A stretch of 64,000 nt of DNA from Eopsaltria australis (taxonomy: Eukaryota > Chordata > Aves > Passeriformes > Petroicidae): the NCBI GenBank assembly GCA_034509425.1, contig JAVTVJ010000297.1:434001-498000 (forward strand), in the 5' to 3' direction. Positions 1 to 11,062 of this stretch are shown here, one piece after another (positions within the stretch are counted from its first letter, which is position 1; each line of letters begins with the position of its first letter). A model generated the notes under the pieces. That model saw only the letters and a program-made list of their open reading frames with translations. It made no database searches and was not told where the DNA came from. A program made the position numbers and the translations under genes.

Positions 1-864
1 GCATTCACCTAAACAAATGGACACATTTGTAGCACTCCAGTTGTTTTAATGAACCACAGATGGATTTTATGGATGCTGAAATAATATTAAAAATCTTTGT
101 GCAGTCCCTTTCTTTCTCCCAGACAAAATGGTGTTGTTGCAGTTGGATTTTTAGTGGCAATTTGGTTCAATTCCAGTAGCAATATATAATATGTGGTAAT
201 ACACAGGTCCTGGTATAATCTAACAGCTGACTTAGTTGGGAAGTTCATTAATAATGGCTCTATTTGATTGGAAAAAGTGATTTAACCTTTAAAACATCGA
301 ATGGAATTCAAGGCATGGACGGTGGTTTTGCATTTTAGGCAAGAAAAAGCAAACACTTTGTACCCATGGTAGGATTTTCCAGTTTTAATCATGATTTTTC
401 TCAGTTTATCCTGGGTTTTTTAAAAGTATTTTTACAGTGATTTTTGTTTTTTAATCTTTAAGAAACCAAGTGCTACTCACAGGAATAGTGTTTTCCTCAC
501 AGTTCTGAACCAAAGAACGCAACTGTTGCTGTGTGGGAATTATAAGGACTCAGCAAAGAGCAAGGGATATAAAATCACTGCAGTATTTATTGGCTAAAAA
601 GTATTTGAAAGCAGGAGATGGGAGAAGTGCAGCTAGAAAACCCATGTATGAAATGCAGGGGACTGCCAGTGACTCCAGCAAAGCCAACACTGAAAATAAA
701 AACGCGTTTTCCTCGTTAGAGCCTCCAGGATCTTCTACATGAGGGTGGAAATAGCTCTGTCAGTCACGCTGAACTAAAAGCTCTAAAGAATTAGGTTGGT
801 TTTTTTTTTCTCTTGGTGTCTATCTAACCTGAGCCTGAGTGATTCTAAAGGCAATACAATTATG
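1..864. other. DOCK1 intron past the INSYN2A 3' end
   Basis: AT-rich unique sequence with no repeat family or coding homology recognised. A second AATAAA (- strand) at 586-591 could extend the INSYN2A 3'UTR. Confidence 0.5.
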
Positions 865-897
865 ATACATTTTACACACTTGCAAAAACATTTTATT
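865..897 (-). promoter_or_regulatory. Candidate INSYN2A poly(A) signal and GU-rich element
   Basis: On the - strand an AATAAA hexamer (+ strand TTTATT at 892-897) is followed about 20 nt downstream by a GU-rich stretch containing GTGTGTAAAATGT. That is the expected arrangement of a cleavage and polyadenylation site. A second AATAAA lies at 586-591 and could be an alternative end. There is no transcript evidence. Confidence 0.5.
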
Positions 898-1517
898 ACA
901 AAGTACATCGTACGAGAGAACACGAGGTCGGGCGGTCGGAAGCAAGAATTCTCTATGGTAATGTCAGCTTTCCCCAGGTTTAAAAAAATGTAAAAAATTA
1001 AAAATTTGCAACTTCTTTAAGAAAATAGCCTGGACATGTACAGAACACGCCGTGAGAACTTTCCCTTTTGAGCTCTTTGTTTCTCCAGTTGGAGTTTCCT
1101 CCCTCTTTTCCCTGCGATTCCAGGAGCTCTGGATCAGCCAGGAACCACCAACAGGTCGGGTTTGTGGCAGGGTCCCTGCACACACAAAGCTTCTGAGGGT
1201 TTGGGAACTGATTGCCATGGAGAGATGCTTGGTTTAACTTCTTTAAAATACCCCAAACACTAGGCCTGGTAGCATGGAGGAGGGCTTTACTTACTAACAA
1301 TATTTCAATGATGAATACTGCTGGGTTTTCCTTCTTCTGCCCATATTTGAAATTCCTTTCTGCTTAGGAAAAAAAAAAAAGTATTTTTTTGTTTGGAAAT
1401 ATCTGGGTTTCTAAGCCATGTCATGTGGGCTGTCTTGTAAACAGTTCTGTGTTTTGGTTAAAAACAATATCAAATACTTGAAACACGGGGTTGTTTCCAC
1501 ATGAAACAATGGCACTT

Positions 1518-1561
1518 CCTTCCTGGTGTACAGGATCACCTTCCTGGTGTACAGGATCACC
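1518..1561. repeat. 22-bp direct tandem duplication
   Basis: CTTCCTGGTGTACAGGATCA plus two further bases occurs twice in exact tandem, within the putative INSYN2A 3'UTR. This is a recent-looking small duplication. Confidence 0.9.
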
Positions 1562-2639
1562 TTCCTAATCTTTCAATTCCCACCAAAGGATTTCAGGATT
1601 TGCTTCTGTGCAAGAGCTCGTAGCCCTCTTGAAGGTTTACTGTAAATATTGAGCTGGCCATAGGCACCTTCTGCATTTCCATTCCCATTTTAACTTCCTT
1701 TCCTTGCTCTTTGGGGGAAAAAAAAAAGTTACTTTCCTCCAGTTTCCTCTCAGGAATAAATTGGATGCTGAGCTAAGAGGAGTTAACAGTGTAAAAGAAA
1801 AACGCTTCCCAAAATTTTGAGTATGTGGAAATTAATGGTCAGGTCATTGCACCTAAAGGCTGAAGAATTTGGACCTTCCTGCTGCTGCAGGGGATGCAAT
1901 TTCAAACCCAGTTTGTCACATGACACTCAAATTATCTGAAATCCTTAGGGAAAAATCCCAAACCAAACCAAAACACAGGATTCCCACTCCCTGGCCACTT
2001 CTAGCATGAGGCATTTTTCCACCAATGGTCATTTTAGATGCAAGTTTAATGACAGGAGCAAATACTTAAAGGAAAAAGTTGCAGTTGATAAGTCAGAGCA
2101 GAATTTTAAGTGCCATTTAAAAGAAAAAAGAACCGAAACAAACGAAATCAGGAAAAATCTGGTTCACATCTCTCCCCTAAGTGTTTCAATTACTGAGTAC
2201 AATTAATAGATTGAGATATAAATTATAGTAAACTGGGAAACCCATCTGAGAAGCTTAATAAATAAATAAATAGCATTTCAAATTCCAGCTCCTTCCAAGC
2301 AGTGCTGCAGCCTCGACATCTCCTGGTGCCTTCTGCAGTAGTGGAGAGGTTTTCCAAAGACTTAAAAAAATACTAACCCATGGCAAACACCAATATTTTG
2401 GACTGGGATCGGTCTGTTTTGGGGTCGGGTTTGGTTCCTGTGTGGTTGGGACCTTTCCAAGGTGACACTAAGAGGTTGACCCGTGGCCTGGACCCTGTGA
2501 GCTGGAGGTGCTTAAAGGCTGGGCCTGATTTTTGGGAGGTTTCTGGCTGCTCCCCTGCTGGGGCGGAGCAGCAGAGTGGTTCTTCTGGTGGTGAGGACAC
2601 AGCTAAACCAGAGATGATGTTTGAAATGTGAGAGCTTGG

Positions 2640-3180
2640 TCGGAGTCTACGTCGCATGAAGGCAGAGGATACACCACAGTCACGTCTCGGAGATCGGCGC
2701 GGCCTCGCGCCGCGGGAAAAATTGTGCTTTGTCCAGGAATTCTGTGCTGAAAACTGCACTGCCCGATCAACATGGAGCTGTAAAACTCAACACCGCTGCA
2801 AACATAAGGCTTGCTCGTTGTTTTTCCCCCCTCATTGTTGTCCAAAGACAACAACCCAGCCCCCCCAAAAGGCTTTCACCATTCCTGTGGGAGCGGGATG
2901 TCGGCCCGCGGTCAAACGGGTCGGAGCGCGACGCTTTCGGATCTGAGGGGGGTGAAACAGTTTTTCTTCCCATCTTTGTCCTAATTCCCATTCAGGTTTT
3001 ACATCCCACATTGGCAAACTGCGAGTAGAAGTGGGCAGGGTGCTCCCCAAGCCCGTGCTCCTGGGCACGATGAGTCCGTAGGTACAAAGGCCTTTTTGGT
3101 ACACGCGGTGAGAACCGGACGCTGCCGCTGGCCAGGACGCTGCTCATTCCTCCAAAATCCCGTCAGAGACGATGGATAGA
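2640..3180 (-). other. CpG-rich patch with hairpins in putative INSYN2A 3'UTR
   Basis: The composition shifts to many CpGs, especially at 2640-2715, 2885-2945 and 3055-3135, while flanking DNA is CpG-poor. It contains a perfect 7-bp stem with a 4-nt loop at 2695-2712 (CGGCGCG/CGCGCCG) and a perfect 8-bp stem with a 4-nt loop at 2835-2854 (TTGTTGTC/GACAACAA). No open frame here resembles a known protein. It could be a small CpG island or a structured UTR element. Confidence 0.45.
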
Positions 3181-3233
3181 ACTCCAAAGATTTGTCAGAG
3201 AAGGCCTTGAACTCCACACACGATGGACTTGGG

Positions 3234-3417
3234 TTAAAGGAACCAGAGTTTCCATCTTCCATGCTTTTTTGATTCAGTTTTGGATTTTTGCTTGGGAGTA
3301 GAGGAGTAGCTCTCCTGAGAATAAGGCAAAGGTGCAACCTGAGTTTCCTCAATAGGATGAAGTTTTCTCAACACTGGCTGTAGTTTATCTTCTTGCTGTT
3401 TGAAATCCAATTCCACG
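3234..3417 (-). CDS. INSYN2A: INSYN2A last coding exon (C-terminal 60 residues)
   Basis: This exon starts after the acceptor TTCTTCCCATTTCTAG (ends at 3418) with one base that completes Ser-409. It then encodes VELDFKQQEDKLQPVLRKLH and runs to the C-terminus ...KKHGRWKLWFL, with stop TAA at 3236-3234. The basic, Ser/Thr-rich tail and the terminal RWKLWFL are family hallmarks of INSYN2A, and the block is nearly identical to the human protein as I recall it. An open frame extends upstream through the acceptor to 3578, but that part is intron and includes a CR1 fragment, so it is not coding. Confidence 0.96.
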
Positions 3418-3478
3418 CTAGAAATGGGAAGAAAAGAGCATGGATTAATTATGACAATTTCAGAGGGAATTCTCCAAG

Positions 3479-3545
3479 CAGAATCATTAAGGTTGGAAAA
3501 GACCTCCAAGATTTCCGAAATTTGGGTGGACTTCACACAGCCTTT
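3479..3545 (-). mobile_element. CR1 LINE 3'-end fragment (older subfamily)
   Basis: The stretch AGAATCATTAAGGTTGGAAA followed by AGACCTCCAAGAT matches the reverse complement of an older avian CR1 3' end. It lies in the last INSYN2A intron, just upstream of the terminal exon. The right boundary is uncertain. Confidence 0.65.
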
Positions 3546-4920
3546 GTGAATTGAGCACAGAATATTCTCTACTCCCATCTGCTGATTTAGGTGGGGTTTA
3601 TTTTCCTCTTAGGAATCAGAGATGCTGAACGAAGGACAAGGAGAATTTTTTGCTTTGTTTTTTTAAGAGCTGATGTCTCTGACTACACGGACTCTGGAGA
3701 AGCCTCAGAAAGGTGTGAGGTCCTTTTAATCTGACTTTGCTTAATTTGGGGGTTGGTTTTAATGCTAAATCCATTCTTAGCAGGAGTTTCAGCATTTCAG
3801 TGGTTTGGATAAACTTTTCAAAAGCAGAGGAGAGAAATATGTTCGGTAAGAGTTCAAATATAAAGAATATTTTACCCATTGCTGGGTTTTTTTATGAATA
3901 AAAAGCCATTCCAAATCAAAGATAATTTAAAAAAAATTCAGCTCACTGCTAGAAGTGTAGAATGGTGAATTTTCAGGAGGCAGATTTATTGGTGCAGAAG
4001 CACATTCCAAGCCTCCTGATTAATATCCCTCCTTTTAATGGAAAAACAATGTTGTCTTCACTGCTAACATGTCCTGTGTGCAGTTTAGCTGGCAAAAAAT
4101 ACTTGGTTAGAGAAGTTCAGCCTTAATTTAGTGGTGAGATGTGGATTTCAGCTCATTGGGAATGTCCCAGACAGGAATTCTGTCAGTGAGACACAGAAAA
4201 TTTTGGAATGAGGGAGGTGCTTCTCTAAGAGCTCACTGAATCTCATTTAAAATGCAACATTTAGCATGTGTATTATCTGGTTTTTTTTCTCAGTATAAAG
4301 TTTTTTGGGGAAAAAAAATAAAAGGCCTTTCAGCTCTGCCTTTGCCAGAGTTCATTTTTACTTCTTCCAAACGTTCTCCTTGCAGGGAGGCTCTTAAGAG
4401 CTGCTGGAAATTGCTGTAAAAAAGGAAATTGTTATAAAACCCTCTTGCTGAAGAGAGTAATTTTTTACATAATCAATTTCTATTAAAGATAGACCTCAAG
4501 AGAAAGAAAAAGCATCTTAGTTCTGGTCCATCTGACAAGCCCCATGTTATTGCCTTTTGCTGCTGCAGCACAGATCAGCTTGCAGCTCTTTACATCCAAG
4601 GGAAATATTTTGCTTCTGAAGGGTATAAAGAGGCCGAAGGAAAAACATTTGTGTTACTTCCGCATTTAGAACTGTCAGTTTTGCAGAATAATTGATTGGT
4701 GTCCATCAGCATCAATTTATCCAGTGTTGGAGGTGTTTTATTGGAATTGTTCCATCAGGCAAATAATTGGATTGCAAACTTAGGCTCTAATTTATCCCTG
4801 TTTGTACTGCAGAAATAAGACAAAAACCTGATTTTTTTAAAAGAAATTTTCACATATCTTCCTATAGCTGACTTCAGTTTTACTCTTTTCAGCTATATGG
4901 AATACAATTCATCATCAGCA
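3546..4920. other. INSYN2A last intron, unique sequence
   Basis: AT-rich intronic DNA with short A/T runs. I see no exon, repeat family or RNA gene. Confidence 0.6.
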
Positions 4921-5060
4921 GAGATTCCCAGAAAGGTTTGGGATGAAGGGACCTTCAGGATCATCCAATTCCAGCCCCTGCCATGGCCAGGGACACCTTC
5001 CCCTATCCCAGATTGCTCCAAGCCCTGTCCAACCTAGTCTTGGCCACTTCCAGGGATTAA
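4921..5060 (-). mobile_element. CR1 LINE 3'-end fragment
   Basis: It reads from a degenerate head (GATTCCCAGAAAGGTTTGGG) through CAGGGACACCTTCC and GTCCAACCTAGTCTTGGCCA to CACTTCCAGGGAT. This is the reverse complement of a CR1 3' end, 5'-truncated, within an INSYN2A intron. Confidence 0.85.
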
Positions 5061-5820
5061 ATTCACCAAATATCCCATATTTGTAGGACTTCTTGATATT
5101 TTTGTGATGGAGCTGCATTCCTGAGCTTGATTCTGTCACCTATCACAGCTCTGCCAATCCTGTTTTGCTCAGAGCTATTTCTGTCCCCTCAGCATCTCTG
5201 GGTGTCCTCTCTGCAATGACCTTTTCCTGAAATATCCTCCCTGCCCTGCGCCTCTTTTCACTTTCAAACTTGGTTTTTGTCCCTTAAGCCTGCCCATAAT
5301 AACTCCATTAACTTAATTATCCAGGACTCTCCTGTCCTCCTGGCATTACACACGGAGATGGGAATTATTTGCTTCAGATGCATTTTTTTCTTGGATAATA
5401 TAATAATATTTTTCAATAGGCTGGCAATTCTGAAGAAGCCCTACAGAAGGAAGAGACAAATCAAAGTATTATTTAATAGCACAAACCTTGGCCTGGACAC
5501 ACCTGGTCAGGACATCCTAAAGCTTCACTTCTCTGCAGTAATGTTAACTTTGGAGCACAGGGTTTTTGAATTGTTAAATGCCTATTCCAAATTCTCCCTC
5601 CAAACAGAGGGGCTGTTTTTATCAACAGCTACAAGCAGTAAAATTCTATCTGTAATAAATATTTTTGTGTTTTCTTCCCAAAATCACTGTAGACTTACAA
5701 GGTTTGCAACCAAAACTTGTCATTTTAGGGCAATTGCTTTTGTATATCAGTGATGCCCTTCCCAGGAAAATTTGGCCAAATAAAATCAAGTAACAGCCCT
5801 TGGATGACTTTTTTTGACAC

Positions 5821-5940
5821 GACCCTCACAGGAAAGGATTCCTTCCCAATATCCCTGGCAGTGGGAAGCCATTCCCTGTGTCCTGTCCCTCCATCCTTTG
5901 TCCCAAGTCCCTCTCCAGCTCTCCTGGAGCCCCTTTAGGG
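5821..5940 (-). mobile_element. CR1 LINE fragment lacking its 3' tip
   Basis: It matches the interior part of the CR1 3' region (GGATTCCTTCCCAATATCCC, CTCTCCAGCTCTCCTGGAGC) without the terminal GGTTTGGGTTGG segment. It is either a deletion derivative or part of an older insertion split from its 3' tip. Confidence 0.75.
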
Positions 5941-6307
5941 GATTTGAGGGATTGTTGTGATGAATTTTCTGGGTTTGGCCTTCTGGTTTTGACAATATAC
6001 GTTAATGAGTTTATTTTTTGCGTGTAGGCAGCACTGAACCTTTTCTAATTTAGTTGCTGTATGAGGGATTGAAAGCAGAATTTGAGGAGTGAGAATCATT
6101 GGGATTAAACATATGGCCTGTGGGAGGGGATGGAGCAACAAGCTCTGAGCTATGGATGGGTTTTCTTATTTTCTAGCACAGTCACACGTTGCTGTCATGA
6201 ATCATTTGTAGGTTTTAGCTGCTCATGAGCTGTTGGTTGCTGCAGAATTGCTGAATCAGAGAAATCTGGCTTCAGGATGGAGTTGCTGAGGGATTTAGCA
6301 GAGAATT

Positions 6308-6555
6308 GTGGAGTCACAGAATGGTTTGGGTTGGAAAGGACCTTAAAGCTCATCTCATTCCAACCCCACGGCAGGGACACCTTTCACTGTCCCAGGCTGC
6401 TCCAAACCCCACTGTCCAGCCTGGCTTTGGGCACTTCCAGGGATCCAGGGGTAGCCACAGCTTCTCTGGGAATTCCATCCCAGCTTCTCACCACCCTCCC
6501 ATGGAACAATCCCTTCCCGAAATCCCATCTATCCCTGATTTTACTCTCAGACTGT
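6308..6555 (-). mobile_element. CR1 LINE 3'-end fragment
   Basis: A well preserved CR1 3' end in reverse orientation, from GGAGTCACAGAATGGTTTGG to the CCTTCCCGAAATCCCATC segment. It ends about 380 bp from the 72-nt INSYN2A exon. Confidence 0.92.
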
Positions 6556-6937
6556 CTACACTGGATGTGTGTCTGGTTCTCTTTGCTGTACAGACCCTCT
6601 CTCCAAATCATTTTCCATTTATCGCCATTAAAATAAATCTAAAATAGAAGTTTATAAAAGTAAGTTTGGAGTTGAACTTGTTGGTCAGAAAATCCTAAAT
6701 CCCTCCAGCAGTTTAAAAACAAAGCTCCCACCTTGTAACACTTCCCATCCCACAGCTCTGCTGCCCTCAATCATCTCTTTCTGATTTAGACTTAGAAGTG
6801 TTGAATTTTATGAAGTCAGTGAAGTTCAGTTTTTGTTGGGTTGATTGGGACATCAAGGCCAATCCTGAACCTGCATTAGTGAGTGAATCATTGCTTTCCC
6901 TCAGGAAAAAATGGGAATATTGGTGTTTTTACCCTAC

Positions 6938-7009
6938 CTGTAGATAATACATGCACTGTTCCTGCACGTGTCACAATTGGCCGTGTCCTGACCGGTCCGA
7001 TAGGAAAGC
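6938..7009 (-). CDS. INSYN2A: INSYN2A second coding exon (Cys-containing, 72 nt)
   Basis: This small exon lies between the acceptor TCCTTGCAG (ends at 7010) and the donor GTAGGG (starts at 6937). It supplies one base to finish the Gly codon, 23 codons and two bases of a Ser codon. It reads LSYRTGQDTANCDTCRNSAC followed by Ile-Ile-Tyr, the segment that follows the coiled coil in INSYN2A. Three cysteines occur within nine residues (CDTCRNSAC), which is suggestive of a metal or redox site, but no function is known to me. The exon is too short for ORF callers. It was placed by recognising the family sequence and checking phase on both sides. Confidence 0.95.
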
Positions 7010-8514
7010 CTGCAAGGACAAGAACATGAAATCAGTAAAAAAGTTACTTACTTTAACAACTTCTGACCCTCCGTGACTTTTTTGTTTTTCATAATAATCA
7101 GAACTTGAGGATTATTTTTTTACGTTGAATATTGAACAGAAGAATCCAGCCATTAGGAAAACAGCATCAAAAATGGCGTATTCACCTTAAATGAAGAAAT
7201 GAATTTTTTGGGGTGGATTCATATATTTTTTTTCCACTTTCACACTGAGCAAACTCTCAGCATCGAGCAATAAATCAAAACACATAATTCATTATATCAA
7301 GAGGAATGTACAGACTTTAATAATGTAAAATAGGATCTGTTGAGGAGTTTTGTGCTTCTCTGTGAGGTCTGAAGATTTGTTGTAGGGATGTTTATGTGCT
7401 GAAAGGAAAAAAATGGCTTTGAAATGACATTTCCTGTGCTCCCTTAGCCTGCAGCTGTGCTTTGTCACACTCTGGTTTGAAGTCTCTTGCAGCAGTGGCT
7501 TCTCATTTACCTGTGATTGTCTCTGCTTTGGTCACTTTTAATGAAAAAAGGGTTTTTTAGGTATGCAGGTTCTTTTTTATACGTAGAAATGTCATTAAAA
7601 TAAATCTATTTAATTAAAATAGAACAGTTGCCTGTGAACACGAATGCTCTGGCACGCAAATGAGTTCAAAATGAAAATTGTTAGTATTTGTGCATTGGTA
7701 CTCAGATTTTTCTTTGTTAAATCACAAATTTAGACTTTTTAAAAGTTACTTTCAGTTTGTCAAATAGAAACAAGTGCTGGCAAAGTTTCTTTGTAGTTGT
7801 TTTTAGAAGAAGTGGGGAAATAATTCATCCAGGGAACTTGGGAGATGTGGGAAATAGATCCAGTCAAAGATTCCTTCAGGGAATGAGGTTCTGCCCTCAA
7901 GCCCAGGCACTTGAGCTGATTGACCTCCAATTATTCAGGGCTGCTTTGCTTAACCAGAGGAATCTCTGCCCCTTCCCTGCCCTGGCAGGGACAGAGCTCC
8001 TGCTCCTCTGCTACCCTGACAAGGAACAGAAACGAAAAATCCAGCATTTGAAAAGAAAATTGACTTCATCTTTACCTGACAAAATATCCAGCCTGTGCCA
8101 CAGCAAGTGTTAATGGGAGATTCTGCACCAGCTGTTTGATGTGCCTGTCCCCAGGATGAAAAATCAGCATTTCTGAGGTGCTGCAGGCTGTTTGTGTAGC
8201 TCAGAAAATGATCAGCTGGGCCTGTGTCACTTTGCTTTAGGATTTTAAGGATTGTCAGTGCCCGGGGTGGTGGCACAGCCAAAGGCTCTGGGGCTGTGGG
8301 TGCAGCTCTTGGCGCTGTGGTGGCACCAACAGGAGTTCACAAGAGGGTGAATCCACTTCTTTTAAGGCTTTTTTGCCTTCTAAAAGCAAAATGCAACGTG
8401 GAGCTGTTGCTGTTTTAGATGGTGGTTGTTATTTGGCCTCAAAATCGCTTTTTAAGCAGAGGAGCATGCTCAGATTACCAACACTGCTGATTTTTAAAAT
8501 GACACCAAAGCCAA
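7010..8514. other. INSYN2A intron, unique sequence
   Basis: Intronic DNA upstream, in the transcription sense, of the 72-nt exon. AT-rich to 7750, then mixed. The 118-codon open frame at 7757-8113 has no recognisable homology. Confidence 0.6.
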
Positions 8515-8750
8515 ATCACACAACCGTGGAATGGTTTGGATTGGAAGGGATTTCAAAGCTGATCCCATCCCACCCCTGCCACAGGCAGGGACACCTTCCA
8601 CTGTCCCAGGCTGCTCCAACCTGGCCTTGGGCACTGCCAGGGATCCAGGGGCAGCCACAGCTTCTCTGGGAATTCCATCCCAGCCCCTCCCCACCCTCAC
8701 AGGGAGCAATTCTTTCCCAGTATCTCATTTAAACCCGTTGTCATTTTCCC
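8515..8750 (-). mobile_element. CR1 LINE 3'-end fragment next to the LTR
   Basis: A CR1 3' end in reverse orientation, from ATCACACAACCGTGGAATGG to TTGTCATTTTCCC. It lies 30 bp from the solo LTR at 8781. Confidence 0.92.
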
Positions 8751-8780
8751 AACCTGGAAAACGAAATTTGAGCTAAATTT

Positions 8781-9170
8781 TGTGATAGGAGGTAACATAA
8801 AAGTGGATTTTTATTGAAGGCTTTTAGGGTCAGTTATGGAAGGATGTCTGCAAAAGTCCACCCTCACAGTGGTGAGGACGTTTTTATAGGTTTTAGGAAA
8901 TTTGCATAATTGATGAAAGTACTAATTAGGAGGACAGGTGGTGATGAATCTCCTCTAGGTCAAGTCCTTTTTCTGGAGTTAGGCACTAAGCTGTACTTTG
9001 GCCTTGAAATGTATCTTGAAGAGTTCTCAACTTTGGAAGTTAGGGAGAACCAAGATAGGAGAGGGGTCTTTTATTTCTTGGGGCTTGGAGTTGTGGAATT
9101 TTGGGGTTTTTGTCTAGGGAAAATAATGGAGAATTATTGGGACAATCAGCCATTAATATGATAGGTTACA
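8781..9170 (-). mobile_element. Solo LTR of an endogenous retrovirus
   Basis: This 390-bp segment begins TGTGATAGG and ends GGTTACA on the + strand, i.e. TGTAACC...CACA on the - strand. In the - strand sense it carries a TATA-like CCTATAAAA at 8890-8881 and, about 70 bp downstream, an AATAAA at 8815-8810, then a short tail to the terminal CACA. That is the U3-R-U5 order of an LTR. A GAGCT occurs next to both sides (8770-8774, a few bases off the left edge, and 9171-9175), a possible imperfect target duplication. No internal retroviral genes are present. The family is not identified. It is in sense with INSYN2A. Confidence 0.6.
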
Positions 9171-9721
9171 GAGCTCCAAGTGTGTGTGCAAGGAATACAG
9201 AGAACACATAAAAGGCAAAAACCAAAACTGCATAAAACCCAGCCTCCTTCAGATGTGCAGAGGAATTCATACAAAGCAAAAGTGTCCATTTTGTGTGCTG
9301 TTCCTTCAGGGGAAAACCCCAGTCCTGGTTTATATTTGCTCTGATCCTCCCTAAGAGAAGAAGCAATTCCTGATTTGAATTCACTTCCTCTCTTGAAACC
9401 TTTCTGAAGCTGACATTCAAACTGTCCCTACTATGAACCTCAGACTTGTAAAATGGGATTTTTTTTTTTCCAAGCTATTGATCAGCTCCTAAAAGCTTTA
9501 ACTAAAGATACAACATTTCAAGTCTCCAGATGAGCTGGTGAAGGCCTTTATTTACTGAGGACGTAAAGAGCAGTCAATAGCTGCCTTCAGAGGGATGTGG
9601 CTCTGCCCTTTATAGGTAAAGCCATAAACTCTCTGTGCTGGTGCCAGCTTGGTTTGGTTTTGTTGTTTAAAGTTGTTTTCCAGTTGGGACATTTTCATTC
9701 ATCTTTGTAGCCCTGTGAACA

Positions 9722-9780
9722 GCTGGAATTGGATGTGCTGTAAGGTCCCTCCCAACCCAAACCAGTCCATGATTTGATGG
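9722..9780 (+). mobile_element. Short CR1 3'-tip fragment
   Basis: TAAGGTCCCTCCCAACCCAA followed by ACCAGTCCATGATTTGATGG is a CR1 3' terminus in forward orientation. Only about 60 bp is recognisable. Confidence 0.65.
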
Positions 9781-10920
9781 TCCTTAAATGCACAATAATT
9801 CCAGATTTCCATATACTTAAAAACATATTTGCTGGTATGAGGCAGACTCGTTAAGCTGATGAAAATGGCCCTTGGATATAAATATTTTAAAACAAGCTGA
9901 TTTTTGGATGATGAGTTTGAAATCCTGATCTCTCAACTGCCACATCCAGCTCTGCTTGGTTTTAGCATCTTTGCAATCCTCAGTCTTCACTGGGTATAGT
10001 GATACATTGGTTTTCTAGTTGGATTTAATTCTTGATTAAATTTTCTTAAAGCAGTTTTTCCTCGCTGCATATTTTTAGCTTTTCAGGGATGATTTTTACA
10101 TATTTTCTATTACTTCCTTCTTTGAGTGATCCTGTTAGAATTCCCTGAAAGCCCCAAGAACACTCCATGGTGTCCCAGTGTTAGGTTTCCATCTGGCAGT
10201 TTCAGAGCTCTTTAGCCAGGACTGAATTATTTGAATGTTAGAACAGTATAAATTCAATTATTTCTATAAAAATTAAACTCCTCATGAAAGAATTCTGTTG
10301 TTGATACCTCAGGGCTTTGGACTTTTACTTTCTTGTTTTCACATAATTATCTACACAAACACTTGCATGGAATTCATCTCCTTCACGCCAGCAAGGATTT
10401 CACTCCTGGCACAGCATTTCCATGCAGAGTTTAGGCAGTGAGGTTGATTTTCAGTGCAGACTTCCTGAAAAACAGAGTTTCCATCAGTTTTAACTCCTAG
10501 GAATAATTTGAGAGCAGGAGGAGGGCAGAAATACTGGGTGATGATGCTTTCCTTGTGCAGTGTTTTGAGCAAACTGCTTTTTTCCTTTCCTCCTAAAAAT
10601 AATTTGGAAAGTATTCCAGTGTAGGAGAGACACCAGAAACTTTGTCCTTCGTAAGTAAACCAGTTGTTACTTCTGGTAAAAATAAATTCTTTCAAATGTC
10701 AAGTCTTTCACCAAGCGAAGTTTCCTACAGAAAATCTGTCGCCTTTTCAGAGAAATGAAAGTTGGGTTTGGCCTGGTTTAGATCCTGAGGGTTATTCCTG
10801 GAGTTTCAGAGTCCCTTGGATCTGGTGTGTTCTGATGTCCACTGAGGGTGGAGCTTCATCCTTTGCACCTTAAATCCCATCTTTCCAGTTTCCATGTGGA
10901 TTATGCAGAGCTTGGGCAGG

Positions 10921-11062
10921 TCATGGAATCCCAGAATTCCAGACTGGTTTGGGTTGGAAGGGACCTTAAATCCCATCAAATTCCATGGGCAGGGACACCT
11001 CCCACTGTGCCAGGGTGATCCAAGCCCTGTCCAGCCTGGCCTTGAAGGTTCTGGAGAAGGTG
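10921..11062 (-). mobile_element. CR1 LINE 3'-end fragment
   Basis: A clear CR1 3' end in reverse orientation (CCAGACTGGTTTGGGTTGGA through GTCCAGCCTGGCCTTGAAGG). The rest of the element is missing. Confidence 0.9.

Larger units (their letters stand above)
875..3233 (-). other. INSYN2A: Putative INSYN2A 3'UTR
   Basis: About 2.36 kb follow the INSYN2A stop codon up to the best poly(A) signal. No coding sequence is supported; the small open frames on both strands here have no recognisable homology. The segment nearest the stop (about 2640-3180) is unusually CpG-rich, and the distal part is AT-rich. The 3'UTR assignment is inference from position and from the poly(A) signal at 892-897. Confidence 0.55.

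Noticed and set aside
3418..3578. Upstream extension of the last INSYN2A frame
   Set aside because: It crosses a clear acceptor and includes a CR1 fragment; the phase from the 72-nt exon requires splicing at 3417.
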